This document shows, one piece after another, positions 15,381 to 24,564 of a stretch of 64,000 nt of DNA (the first letter of the stretch is position 1; each line of letters opens with the position of its first letter). The DNA comes from an uncultured Aquimonas sp. Its GTDB lineage: Bacteria > Pseudomonadota > Gammaproteobacteria > Xanthomonadales > Xanthomonadaceae. The notes beneath the pieces are model-generated. The model saw only the letters and a list, made by a program, of their open reading frames with translations. It did not search any database and was not told where the DNA came from. The position numbers and the translations under genes are program-made. Location: NCBI RefSeq assembly GCF_937888285.1, contig NZ_CALART010000007.1, positions 1-64,000 of the forward strand, read 5' to 3'.

Positions 15381-16901
15381 CTATGCCTCAACCCCGGCCG
15401 CTTGCAGGGCAGCGGACAGCACCTCGCGCAGAGGGGCGGATTCACCGCCGCGCCCGATGCTGCCCGCATGGATGGGGGTGCGGACCTGCAGCGCACTTGC
15501 ACTCCTCGCCGGGCTGGTCCGGGCGCGGATGTCGAGCGCTTCGGGCCGATATTCGAGGCCACAGAAGGCGAAGACCTCGCGCATGGTCGATTCGGGATCA
15601 CTGACAAGATCTGCGTAGCTCACGTCCAGCACGAAGCCCGGCAGCACGCGATGCCAGTGCGCCATCGTGCGCCGGTAGCGCGCGTACGCACGCGCCAGTT
15701 CATGCGGGTGGTAGCTGTAGGCCGCATTGGCTCCGCCGAACAGTTCGCCCAAGTTGGAGGCGCAGGTATCCAGCGGATCGCGGACCAGGTGCAGCACCCG
15801 GGCATGCGGCAGCGCACGCGCGATCAGTCCGATGAGCTGGAAGTTCTGCGGCAGCTTGTCGGTGAAATACGACTGGCCGTCCGCGAGCCAGGCATTGGCC
15901 GCCAGGTAGGCATGGCCAAGTGCCGCGGCATCAACGTCACGCAAGGCTCGGAGCAGCTCGGGGCCGAGCACGTCCGCGCAGCCGTGGTTGGCCGCAAGAC
16001 GCGCCTGCGCGGCCAGGCGATAGTGTTCGCCGCCCGCCACCACCTGCGGATGGCCCTCCAGGATCCGCTCCAGCAGCGATGTGCCGGAGCGGTGCATACC
16101 GACGATGAAGATGGGTTGCGCCACGCCGTTCGGTGCGGCGGATGCTTCTGCGGGCGTGACCGGCTCTGCAGCGAGCGCTGCGACCAGTGCCTCCTGAGCC
16201 GGTTCGTCATAGCGCAAGGTGGAACGCTTGGCCGCGCAGGCGCGCTGCAGCACGGCGAACGCTGCCTCATGCTGTTTCCGTGCCGCAAGAATCCGATACA
16301 GCGCGAACCCCAAGAAGCTTGCCGCCTGCGGGTCGTTCGCGTGCGAATGAAGCAGACGCTGCAGCCGCTCGATGCGAGCCCGCGGCGCGTTGTCGCCCTC
16401 CAGGCGAGCCAGGGCCCAATGCGCAATCGGCACCACTGGCGCCCCTTGGCAGACCTCGGTCAACAAGGATTGGGCGCGATCGAGCTGGCCTTTTTCGATG
16501 CACAGCAGAGCCAGCTGTACGCAGACGCTGGCCGCACGCGGCTGCACACGCCATGCCTGCTCGGCCCAGGCGAGCGCTTCGTCCGTCAGGCCAGCGCTCT
16601 GCAGCGCCGCAGCGCCGCGGAGCAGGGTTTGCACATCGAGAACGCGATCCGCGGGACAGCGGTGAACCAGCGCGCGCATCTGCGCATGCAGTTGGAAAGC
16701 ACGCAGCGCTTCGAGTCGCTCGGCGACCAGCGTCAGGGCATCCGGCCGCGTGCTGCAGGCTTGCAGAACGTCGTCATGGGCTTCGCGATACGCGCCCCGG
16801 CGCAGGGCATGCATCGCGGCCTGCAGGCGCACGTCGTCGTTGTCGGGCTGGGCTTGAAGCTGTCGGCGCAGCGCTGACTCGGAATCATCCATGGGCGTCA
16901 T
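15381..16901 (-). CDS. TPR-repeat sulfotransferase
   Basis: This 506-residue protein has two parts. About residues 20-230 are tetratricopeptide-like helices (alanine-rich ALRRGAYREAHDDVLQACST, LALLCIEKGQLDRAQSLLTE). About residues 265-500 are a sulfotransferase domain: PIFIVGMHRSGTSLLERILE is the 5'-phosphosulfate-binding loop and RVLHLVRDPLDTCASN is the 3'-phosphate-binding segment of PAPS. EHYRLAAQA and DKLPQNFQLIGLI are family landmarks. It transfers sulfate from PAPS to an unknown acceptor. The TPR plus sulfotransferase combination is common in this bacterial group. The start at 16901 (MTPMDD) is a choice among nearby ATGs. Confidence 0.9.
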   Translation of the reverse strand: MTPMDDSESALRRQLQAQPDNDDVRLQAAMHALRRGAYREAHDDVLQACSTRPDALTLVAERLEALRAFQLHAQMRALVHRCPADRVLDVQTLLRGAAALQSAGLTDEALAWAEQAWRVQPRAASVCVQLALLCIEKGQLDRAQSLLTEVCQGAPVVPIAHWALARLEGDNAPRARIERLQRLLHSHANDPQAASFLGFALYRILAARKQHEAAFAVLQRACAAKRSTLRYDEPAQEALVAALAAEPVTPAEASAAPNGVAQPIFIVGMHRSGTSLLERILEGHPQVVAGGEHYRLAAQARLAANHGCADVLGPELLRALRDVDAAALGHAYLAANAWLADGQSYFTDKLPQNFQLIGLIARALPHARVLHLVRDPLDTCASNLGELFGGANAAYSYHPHELARAYARYRRTMAHWHRVLPGFVLDVSYADLVSDPESTMREVFAFCGLEYRPEALDIRARTSPARSASALQVRTPIHAGSIGRGGESAPLREVLSAALQAAGVEA

Positions 16902-16987
16902 GCGCAGCTCGGCGTCGCGGGTTGGTAGGACCACACGTGCGCGCGGCACGGGGTCTTGGGGCAGGGCCCCATGTCAGGCGTGACTGC

Positions 16988-17027
16988 CAGACACTGCCCG
17001 GGAGGGTACACCCCCGGACAGTGTCTG
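16988..17027 (-). terminator. Hairpin between two minus-strand genes
   Basis: CAGACACTGCCCGGG (from 16988) pairs with CCCCCGGACAGTGTCTG (to 17027), forming a stem of nine perfect pairs plus a GC-rich inner part. It lies nine bases past the stop of the choice-of-anchor J gene and before the sulfotransferase. No T-run follows, so it may be a Rho-assisted terminator or mRNA end protection. Confidence 0.5.
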
Positions 17028-17036
17028 CCCTTGGCT

Positions 17037-18728
17037 TCAGTCCTCGAAGCCGTTGCCGAAGATGAAGGGCTCGAACTCAAGCACCGCAGTCATCTGGAAG
17101 GTCCGCGCAAAATTGGCGCCGAAGGTCTCTGCATTGGCCCAGCCACCGGCAGGGCTGGTCGGCCAGTTGACCCACACCGTGCCGGGCGTGAAGCGCTCGG
17201 GAGTGTTCTCGAGGGTCATCGTGCGCGGTTCGGGCAGGGTGGGCTCTACGGCGGCGATCAGGTAGCGGCCCGGCGGCAGCAGAAGCGACGAGTCCAGAGT
17301 GAACTCCAGCTCGGTGCTGCCAATCGGCGCGTCCATGGCCACCGTGGTCGATGCCGTTGCAATCTGCTCACCGGGCTCACCCTCGATTTCATTCCAGGCG
17401 AACACAGCCACCTGCAGCTCGCAGCCGTTGAAATCGCCGACACCATCGCCGGTGTTCCCCATCCCGTCATCCGGCAGCACATCCGAGTTGGTCAGACGAT
17501 AGCGGACCGCCGTAAGACGTGCCGTCTGCGGCAGCTGGAAATCCTGGCCCAGGAACCCACCGTTGCCGGCGCCGATTCCGAGCGTCCCCGTCGTGCTTCC
17601 CTGCGCGCGGGACAGCTCGTTGGCGGTGACAGTCACCATCGAGTAGGTGGCCGAGGAGTTTGCCGGGTTCTGGTCGCCCTCCGCGCTCGTGACCGAGGCG
17701 GCGACCGTCCACTCGCCCAGCTGATCGTAGGGCAGGCGCTCAAGCAGTTGCACCGTTTGCGATGCTGTCGGGGCAAGGCTCACCGGGCTTGAGGTCAGCA
17801 CACCGAAGCCGCTGGGCGTTCCGCTGATCGTCACCTCGGCCTGCATGCGCACATTGGTCAGAGGCGACGCGCCCAGATTGCCCACGGTGGCTTGAACGAT
17901 GGCGCCGTATCCGAGGCCCGCCGGCACTTTGGCGTAACCGCTTGCAGACGCATCTGTCTTCAATCCAGACAGGACCGGATCGAACTCAACGACATCAAAG
18001 ATCCGGAAGTTGTCCAAGGCCAGCAGGAACTGGTTGTTGGAGTTGTTGCGGAAGGCCAGATGCACCGGGGTGCCGGCCAGCGCGGCAAGGCTGATCTCGC
18101 GATTGGTCCACACGGACGGAGCCGCCGGTACCGTGACCAGGGCAGGATTCAGCAGGAAATCGGCGGGCGCCGTCCCGGCCGTGCTGTAGCGCACTTCGTA
18201 GCCGTCCGGATAGCTGGCGTCCGGCGCCAGGTCGCTCCACCTCAGTCGCGTCGACGCCAAGGGGGTGACCTGTACTGGAATCACGGCCCAGTCGTCCGCA
18301 GCCCCCTCTGGCGTGTACCACGAGGTGCTCCAGATCGCACAGTCATTCGGCGCGGAGGTGGTGAAGCGCTCTCGTACTACCCAGGCGCTGGACACCCAGC
18401 TCACTTGACCGTTCGGGGAGCGAGCATCCACGTCGTGTACCGTCCAGCCGGCCGGCGGCAGGTAAGGCGCCGCCGGCGCTCCCGCTGCGCAGACGCTGTT
18501 GAAGTCTTCGAAGTAGATGTCACCACCGCGGACGACCTCCGGCTGCGGAGCAGGCGCTGGCGAGGCGTCCGGATTGGAGCGCAGTGCGTTGGGCGGCTTG
18601 AGGCCATCAACCGCGAAATTCGCGTGCCTGACTTCTGCTGCCAGCGCGGAAGCGCTGAGCGAACAGGCGATGGCGAGCGTGAGCGCGCACAGTGCCGGAA
18701 CGGGATATTGGATTGCAGCAACGCGCAT
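17037..18728 (-). CDS. Secreted choice-of-anchor J type protein
   Basis: This 563-residue exported protein starts at MRVAAIQYPVPALCALTLAI (signal peptide ending near ALAAEV), with GGGGGC before the ATG. After a proline/alanine linker, about residues 50-220 (DIYFEDFNSVCAAG, PAGWTVHDVD, DDWAVIPVQV, LRWSDLAPDASYPDGYEVRY, LALDNFRIFDVVEF) match the cleaved-adhesin / choice-of-anchor J jelly-roll domain. The remainder consists of beta-sandwich segments similar to CARDB-type repeats, and a part speaking of GQDFQLPQTARLTAVRYRLT. It ends FEPFIFGNGFED, one of five related C-terminal tails in this window. It may bind glycans or protein partners outside the cell; no enzyme motif was seen. Confidence 0.8.
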   Translation of the reverse strand: MRVAAIQYPVPALCALTLAIACSLSASALAAEVRHANFAVDGLKPPNALRSNPDASPAPAPQPEVVRGGDIYFEDFNSVCAAGAPAAPYLPPAGWTVHDVDARSPNGQVSWVSSAWVVRERFTTSAPNDCAIWSTSWYTPEGAADDWAVIPVQVTPLASTRLRWSDLAPDASYPDGYEVRYSTAGTAPADFLLNPALVTVPAAPSVWTNREISLAALAGTPVHLAFRNNSNNQFLLALDNFRIFDVVEFDPVLSGLKTDASASGYAKVPAGLGYGAIVQATVGNLGASPLTNVRMQAEVTISGTPSGFGVLTSSPVSLAPTASQTVQLLERLPYDQLGEWTVAASVTSAEGDQNPANSSATYSMVTVTANELSRAQGSTTGTLGIGAGNGGFLGQDFQLPQTARLTAVRYRLTNSDVLPDDGMGNTGDGVGDFNGCELQVAVFAWNEIEGEPGEQIATASTTVAMDAPIGSTELEFTLDSSLLLPPGRYLIAAVEPTLPEPRTMTLENTPERFTPGTVWVNWPTSPAGGWANAETFGANFARTFQMTAVLEFEPFIFGNGFED

Positions 18729-19023
18729 GGAGCCCCCTGGGGCATCTTGGACAATCGCGGAGAGTGATCCTTCTGGGCAAAGGATGGCAAGCCATGCTGA
18801 AGTCATACTCGGAGCTGCCGAATTCATCAGCGCCGCGGAAGAAGACACGCGCGGGTCGAACGCACGCGTCAAGGCTTCGGGTTCGCCCCGAGCCTCGGGC
18901 GCTACCCGCCACATGTGGGGGTCGTCGCTTTGAAGGAGGCCACAAGGTCGTTGTTCGGGCTATCCAGTGCTGGACGTCACCTTCCTTTGCTGCGCCCCCG
19001 CTGCCCCACCGATCCGCAGCACC

Positions 19024-20553
19024 TCACTCGAACCCATCCTTCAGAAGATCCTGCGCATACAGCCGCACCCGCATGGCGCTGCCGTAGAAGCTGCCGTCGT
19101 CGCTGGCATAGGCATAGCCGCCGAACACCACGCGTTCGCCGTCGGCGGACAGGGCCATGCTGTCCAGGCGGTTGTCGCGGTCGCTGCCGAACAGGGTGTG
19201 GCCGTAGCCCATGCGGCCCGGCAGGCCGAGGTTGAGGTTGCCGAAGCTGCTGTCGAAGCTGCCGTCGGCATTGAGGCGGACCAGGGCGGCATCGCCGAAG
19301 CTGAAGCCCGCGTACTCGTAGCCGCCGCCGATCAGGATCTTGCCGTCGGGCGTGGCGAGCACGTCGGCGGCATAGGCGTCACCGTGGATGCCGCTGGCGG
19401 TGTAGTCCAAGTTCAAGGCGGTGCCGCCGAGGAAGCCAGGATCGTTCGCGCCCGTCACGGTGTCGATCACGCTGACGCCGATCGAGGGGTCGGTGTCGCT
19501 GGCGTTGGCAGCGTAGCCAACTACGATCAGCCGCGAGCTGGCGCCCTGCCGCTGGAGGGCCAGGCGATTGCCGGTGTTGTGTCGAAACCCCGGGGCGGCA
19601 CTGAAGAAGAGACTACGGAAGCCGTTGCTGCCGAACTGGGTGTCGATCCCATAGCCCGGCGTCGCCGAGGGAAAGGAGGTGCCGATCACCGCGGTGTCGA
19701 ACTGGCCCTGCGAGTTGACGATGCCGCGGCGAAGCAGGGTTCGGAAGCGCAGCGGCACGTTTGCCTCGGGCACGTATTCGGCCGCGAGGTCGGCCACCTG
19801 CACGTCGAAGTTGGCGCCGATGCGCAGCGCATACCACTGATTGGGCTGGCCGACGTTGCCGCCGATGACGTTGCCGCATTCGGCGACGCCGCAGAGTTGG
19901 CCGGTGTTGGCGAACAGCACCACATGCATCAGGTCGCGCGGGCCGCTGTCGCCGTCGCGGATCGCGCCGGCAATCATGAAGCGGTTGGACTCCAACTCGT
20001 AGGGTTCGATGGCGCCGGCGATATCAGATGGACTGCCGCCGCGGCGGATGCGCAGCAACCCGCCGCTGGCGAAGTTGGGGTCCAGGCTGCCGTTGGGCAG
20101 CACCGCCCACACCGCCATGTCGCTCTGGTTGAAGGGGCCGAACAGGGTGCCCAGCACCAGCAGCGCGCCATCGGCACGAAGCGCGGCATCCACGGCTTGC
20201 ACTTCGAAATCGACGCCGGCATCGAACAGCTGCTGACCGCGGGGGCCATAGCTCGTGTCCGGCGAGCCGTCCGCGTTCAGGCGGGTGACGCCGATCTGGC
20301 TGTTGCCCGGGAACTGCGAGCCGAACGGTGTTGGCGTGTTGCTGACCAGCAGGGTCTTGTTGTCGGCCTGCACCAGGGTTTTGACGACGCGGGTGGCGCC
20401 GCGCTGCAGGCTGGCGTCGATGGGGAAGAAGGTCGTGGTCTTGCCGCTGGCGACGGGGCCGAAGCCGGTGTCCAGCTTACCGTTGGCCTGTGCCGTCAGC
20501 GCCAATGTGGCCAGCAGAGCGAGTGCGATGAGGCGAGCGATCGGGTGTGTCAT
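19024..20553 (-). CDS. Secreted delta-60 repeat protein
   Basis: This 509-residue protein has a clear signal peptide (IARLIALALLATLALTAQAN). It begins GKLDTGFG and contains repeated LNADGSPDTSYG, LPNGSLDPNFASGG and LNADGSFDSSFGN units. These are the delta-60 repeat (about 55-60 residues each, ending DPxFG), which forms a beta-propeller. It ends RLYAQDLLKDGFE, another member of the FADGFE-like C-terminal group. A fragment of a related gene lies at 28133-28321. The function is unknown; the family is common in Xanthomonadales and Myxococcales and is secreted. The gene has a single intact frame. Confidence 0.88.
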   Translation of the reverse strand: MTHPIARLIALALLATLALTAQANGKLDTGFGPVASGKTTTFFPIDASLQRGATRVVKTLVQADNKTLLVSNTPTPFGSQFPGNSQIGVTRLNADGSPDTSYGPRGQQLFDAGVDFEVQAVDAALRADGALLVLGTLFGPFNQSDMAVWAVLPNGSLDPNFASGGLLRIRRGGSPSDIAGAIEPYELESNRFMIAGAIRDGDSGPRDLMHVVLFANTGQLCGVAECGNVIGGNVGQPNQWYALRIGANFDVQVADLAAEYVPEANVPLRFRTLLRRGIVNSQGQFDTAVIGTSFPSATPGYGIDTQFGSNGFRSLFFSAAPGFRHNTGNRLALQRQGASSRLIVVGYAANASDTDPSIGVSVIDTVTGANDPGFLGGTALNLDYTASGIHGDAYAADVLATPDGKILIGGGYEYAGFSFGDAALVRLNADGSFDSSFGNLNLGLPGRMGYGHTLFGSDRDNRLDSMALSADGERVVFGGYAYASDDGSFYGSAMRVRLYAQDLLKDGFE

Positions 20554-20739
20554 CTGCGGTTCTCAGCGGTCGGCGCGGGAAGGCGCCCTTGCTGCGACAC
20601 ACGCTGGATGGGGGTTGGACCTGACAGCAGGCGCACGAAGCGACCTGCCTGCGGCTGGCGGGCCGTGCAGGGCAGCACAGCTGTTTGCAGACACTCTCTT
20701 TCAGGTCAAGCCTCCTCGGCGGCGTATAGGCGTGTTCGC

Positions 20740-21600
20740 GACCCGCAAGCTGGGTGCAGCCGCAGGCTGCGTGCAGAGCGTTGGCTGCTGTTGAGCCCCT
20801 CTCCCCCCGTGGGAGAGGGGTTGGGGAGAGGGGGGAACGCTGCGGCAAGCCTGCCCCCTCTCCCCCGGCCCCTCTCCCTCCAGGGGCGAGGGGAGAAAAG
20901 CACTCGGTCGACGCGACGAGAGGGGAACACAGCAGTCAGTTGAACCACGGAGATTGGAGCAAAGCACTCGATCAAGCGCACGACGCAAATCGGGGTCCCG
21001 CGTACCGGCTGTTTGCAGGAGCGAGCTTGCTCGCGACCGGCAGGTTGGGTGCAGCCGCAGGCTGCGTGCAGAGCGTTGACTGCTGTTGAGCCCCTCTCCC
21101 CCCGAGGGAGAGGGGTTGGGGAGAGGGGGCAGACTCGCGGCAAGATCGCCCCCTCTCCCCCGGCCCCTCTCCCTCCAGGGGCGAGGGGAGAAAAGCACTC
21201 GGTCGACGCGACGAGAGGGGAACACAGCAGTCAGTTGAACCACGGAGATTGGAGCAAAGCACTCGATCAAGCGCACGACGCAAATCGGGGTCCCGCGTAC
21301 CGGCTGTTTGCAGGAGCGAGCTTGCTCGCGACCGGCAGGTTGGGTGCAGGCGGCAAGCTGCGTGCAGAGCACAGGCTGCTGTCGAGCCCCTCTCCCCCCG
21401 TGGGAGAGGGGTTGGGGAGAGGGGGGAACGCTCGCGGCAAGCTTGCCCCCTCTCCCCCAGCCCCTCTCCCACAAGGGGAGAGGGGAGCAAAGCACTCGAC
21501 TCCTCTTTCTTGAGGGTGAGGGGAGCCATGCGCTGAGATCCCTCTCGCCGCGAGGGAGAGGGGCGCAAAGCAATCAGTCGCCACGCGAGACGTCGAGGTG
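20740..21600. repeat. Three tandem 295-bp compound repeats and related sequence
   Basis: TGGGTGCAG recurs at 20751, 21046 and 21341, giving a period of 295 bp. TCAGTTGAACCACGGAGATT recurs at 20936 and 21231 with the same spacing. Each unit combines a CCCCTCTCCC/GGGAGAGGGG palindrome block with GGAGCGAGCTTGCTCGCGAC, a REP-like hairpin, and a segment of unique text. A further palindrome remnant lies near 21535-21563. This fills the 1048 bases between the delta-60 gene and the Ser/Thr kinase. Long open frames across it are by-products of the repeats. No gene is seen. Confidence 0.9.
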
Positions 21601-21601
21601 C

Positions 21602-23629
21602 TCAGGGTGACGTGCGAAGGGCGCTCCGCTCTGCCTGCTTGCCGAAGGCCAGGATCCGCTCTCGCTCGGGGTGTCCTTCCGGGAAGGCGCGCTGGTACTC
21701 GGGCCAGGCCTGCTTCCACGCCGAACGTGCCGTGTCCTTGTCGCCCGCGCCCAGTGCGGCCTGCGCGAGCAGTGCGTAGGCCTCGGCGCGGCGCATGGGG
21801 ACGAAGGCGTCCGGCTGCGATTCGATCAGGGCCACGGCTTGCCGGAAGACCCGCACCGCATCGTCGAACTGCTCGGCGCGCAGATGGACCCAGGCCTGCT
21901 GGCGCAGAAAGTTCTCGCGCGCGTAGGGCGCAATCTTGGCGGCACCCAGCGATGCGCTGGCCGTGTCCAGCAGCTCGAAGGCACGATCGAAATCGCCCTG
22001 TTTGGACAGTGCGCCGGCGACGCTGCCCAGCACGTCGATGCGCTGCGAGTCGCTCACCCGCGGATCGCGGCACAGGGATTCCACCTCGCTGGCGATCGCG
22101 CGCAGGTCGCTGCGCTGGCTCGGCAGATCCAGCGAGAACGCCAGCAGCTTCAGCAGACTGAGTCGAACGGAGGCAGACGGCTCGGTCTCTTCGGTTTGCG
22201 CCTGCAGGGCAGCGCGCAGCACCGGCACGGCGGCCTGCGCCTGTCCCTGATTCAGCAGGGCGTGCCCGATATCGCCCAGCGACTGGCGCAGCAGCAGCGG
22301 GTCGTCGGCGTGGCGCTGTTGCAGCGTGTTCGCGGCCGCCAGCAGCAGGTCAAGGCTGCGCGGCTCGAGGCCGCTGTATTCCGCGGGCACGGCGCCGCCG
22401 ATCACGTCCAGCAGCGCGCTCAAACGCGCTTCGGCCCGCTCGGCCTGCTGCTCGGCGCGCTGGGCCTGACGCAGGGTGCTGACCACCCCCAGCACCGCGA
22501 CCAGCAGCAGGCCCGCCAGCACGGCCAGGCCACGGCGATGGCGCCAGATCCGCCAGCGCCACTGGCGCGCGAACCCGCCGGTGCCGCTGCGCAGGGCGCG
22601 GTCATGCTGCAGATCGTGCAGGTCGTCGAGCAGCGCGGAGACCGAGGCATAGCGGCGCTCGGGTGGCTTCTCCAGACAGCGCGCCAGCAGGGCCTCCAGC
22701 GCGCGTCGACGCCAGCCTGTCGGCGCGTTGTGCACGGGCAGGCGCGCAGGCAGGCGTCGCACCGGCCCGTGCAGGATCCGCTCCGCCCAGGGCTGGGGCT
22801 TGCCGGTCAATTCAGCGTGCGGCGACTCGCCGCTCAGCAGCTCGAACAGCAGTACGCCCAGCGCGTGGATATCGGTCGCCGTGGTCGCGGCCTGGCCGAG
22901 AATCTGCTCGGGCGCGGCGTAGCGCCAGGTCAACAGACGTTGCCCGCTCTGGGTGAGCTCGTCGGCCTCGTCATCCAGACCCTTGGCGATCCCGAAGTCG
23001 AGCAGCTTGGGCACGCCCTCGCGGGTCAGGCGGAGGTTCGAGGGCTTGATGTCCCGATGCACCACCAGATGCCGATGCGCGTAGTCCACCGCCTCGGCCA
23101 CCTGCCGGAACACCGCCAGCCGTTCGGCATAGCCCGGCGTGCGCGCGGCCCACTCCGCCCACGAGGCGCCGTCGACGAGCTCCATCGCCAGCCAGGCCTG
23201 CCCCTGCTCGCCGATGCCGCCGTCGATCAGCCTCGCGATGTTGGGATGGTCGAGCCGCGCCAGCAGCTGGCGCTCCTGCGCGAAGCGGGCCTGCTGCAGG
23301 CCATCCAGACGCGAGGCGCGCAGACGCTTGAGCGCCACCGTCTGCGCGAACTCGGCGCCGACGCGCTCGCCGCGGAACACGTCCGCCATGCCGCCCGAGC
23401 CGATGCACTCACGCGCCTGGAAGGCGCCGAAACGCGGCAGGTCCAGCGCCGGTGGCTGCAGGTCGTCGGCGTCCAGATGACTCAACAAGCCCTGCAGCTG
23501 CGCGGCGAAGGCGGCATCGCGCTGCTGCCAGTCGCGCAGCGCCTGCGCACGCGCTTCGTCTGACAGCTCGCAGACATCGTGGAAGGCCGCGCGCAGGCGC
23601 TGGAAGTCCGCGTCCGGCGTGCGGCTCAC
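21602..23629 (-). CDS. Eukaryotic-like Ser/Thr protein kinase with TPR-like sensor
   Basis: This 675-residue membrane kinase has an N-terminal helical segment (residues 8-55) typical of bacterial kinases of this type. The kinase domain has GSGGM 77-81 (ATP loop), Lys101 in VALKRL, HRDIKPSN 191-198 (catalytic loop), DFG 211-213 and APEQ near 239. One transmembrane helix lies at about 367-385. The rest is helical TPR-like repeats, probably outside the membrane. GTG 23629 overlaps the sigma-factor stop (GTGA), so the two are translationally coupled. The kinase may act on this sigma factor or its targets, as proposed for other ECF-kinase pairs; this is inference. Confidence 0.92.
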   Translation of the reverse strand: MSRTPDADFQRLRAAFHDVCELSDEARAQALRDWQQRDAAFAAQLQGLLSHLDADDLQPPALDLPRFGAFQARECIGSGGMADVFRGERVGAEFAQTVALKRLRASRLDGLQQARFAQERQLLARLDHPNIARLIDGGIGEQGQAWLAMELVDGASWAEWAARTPGYAERLAVFRQVAEAVDYAHRHLVVHRDIKPSNLRLTREGVPKLLDFGIAKGLDDEADELTQSGQRLLTWRYAAPEQILGQAATTATDIHALGVLLFELLSGESPHAELTGKPQPWAERILHGPVRRLPARLPVHNAPTGWRRRALEALLARCLEKPPERRYASVSALLDDLHDLQHDRALRSGTGGFARQWRWRIWRHRRGLAVLAGLLLVAVLGVVSTLRQAQRAEQQAERAEARLSALLDVIGGAVPAEYSGLEPRSLDLLLAAANTLQQRHADDPLLLRQSLGDIGHALLNQGQAQAAVPVLRAALQAQTEETEPSASVRLSLLKLLAFSLDLPSQRSDLRAIASEVESLCRDPRVSDSQRIDVLGSVAGALSKQGDFDRAFELLDTASASLGAAKIAPYARENFLRQQAWVHLRAEQFDDAVRVFRQAVALIESQPDAFVPMRRAEAYALLAQAALGAGDKDTARSAWKQAWPEYQRAFPEGHPERERILAFGKQAERSALRTSP

Positions 23630-24198
23630 GTGGCATCCAGCGCCTGACGCAGCCAGGCCTTGGCCATCGCCCAGTCGCGATACACCGTGCGTTCGTCCAC
23701 CTCCAGCAGGTTCGCGACCTCCAGCACTTCGAGCCCGCCAAAGCAGCGCCACTCGACGATCTGGGCCATGCGTTCGTCGTGTTTCGCCAGCGCCTTCAGG
23801 GCCTCATCCAGCTCGGCCAGATTCATGTCCGCCTCGATCGGCAGGTGCAGCAGCTCCACCCATTCCACCTGCTGCCACTGGCCGCCGCCGCGCTTGTCGC
23901 GCTGGGCGGCGCGGGCGCGATCCACCAGTACCTGACGCATCAGCTTGGCGGCGGTGGTGAACAGGTGCTTGCGGTCGCGGATGTCGACCGAGCGCGCGCC
24001 GAGCAGGCGCACGAACACGTCATGCACCAGGGCGGTCGGCTGCAGGGTGTCGTGGTCGCGGTGGCCGCGCAGGGTGTGGGCGGCGAGGCGGCGCAGCTCG
24101 TCGTAGACCTGCGGCAGCACGCGGTCGAGCGCGTCGAGATCGCCCTCGCCCCAGCGCGCCAGCCAGCCGGTGATGTCCGCCTCGCCCAACCTCGTCAT
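23626..24198 (-). CDS. ECF-type sigma-70 factor (kinase-linked)
   Basis: This 190-residue sigma factor has region 2 visible in YDELRRLAAHTLRGHRDHDT and PTALVHDVFVRLLG. Region 4 is in MAQIVEWRCFGGLEVLEVAN, then LLEVDERTVYRDWAMAKAWL. This wording is typical of the ECF subfamily coupled with Ser/Thr kinases instead of anti-sigma factors. It is the first gene of an operon with the kinase, overlapping it by four bases. It would direct RNA polymerase to a dedicated promoter set, unknown here. The start ATG 24198 is the only sensible one. Confidence 0.9.
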   Translation of the reverse strand: MTRLGEADITGWLARWGEGDLDALDRVLPQVYDELRRLAAHTLRGHRDHDTLQPTALVHDVFVRLLGARSVDIRDRKHLFTTAAKLMRQVLVDRARAAQRDKRGGGQWQQVEWVELLHLPIEADMNLAELDEALKALAKHDERMAQIVEWRCFGGLEVLEVANLLEVDERTVYRDWAMAKAWLRQALDAT

Positions 24199-24357
24199 GC
24201 CCGGCTTCCCGCGCTGTGGTGGCGCGCAGGATAGCCGAGCCGGGCGCGGGGCTTGTGGCGGGCCTCGCCAGCGCGGGGACGAGCGATGGCGATGGGCGGA
24301 CAGGATCGGTTGCATGAGGGCGCGTACGCCCTGTGTGGCGCGGACCTGACAGTGCCG

Positions 24358-24441
24358 GCTGTTTGTAGGAGCGAGCTTGCTCGCGACCGGCAGGGTGCGC
24401 GCGGGGCGCAGGCTGCGGTCGCCTGCAAGCAGGCTCCTACA
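24358..24441. repeat. Inverted pair of REP-like elements
   Basis: TGTAGGAGCGAGCTTGCTCG (about 24364) and the opposite-strand partner CAAGCAGGCTCCTACA (about 24424-24439) face one another about 45 bases apart. Each is itself a palindrome. This arrangement is like REPIN/BIME units, which are made from two inverted REPs. The same hairpin GGAGCGAGCTTGCTCGCGAC occurs inside the 295-bp repeats. The remaining sequence between the sigma factor and the lipoprotein gene (24199-24564) shows no other feature. Confidence 0.75.
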
Positions 24442-24564
24442 GAGTGCGCGAACGGTGGACTTCGGGTCTCACAAGGACATCTGACCCGCCAGGTACGGCC
24501 AAGAAGCTGTCAGGCGCCGTCACACAAGGGCGTACGTGCAGGCAGCCCACCCGGAGTTCCGCTC

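Noticed and set aside
14934..16877. 647-codon open frame on the + strand
   Set aside because: Its first part is the RayT relic, but the rest is antisense to the sulfotransferase and has no coding features.
20740..21600. Coding regions of about 100-290 residues in the 295-bp array
   Set aside because: All frames translate repeated CCCCTCTCCC blocks to Pro/Ser/Arg-rich text; they repeat with the DNA period and lack ribosome sites.
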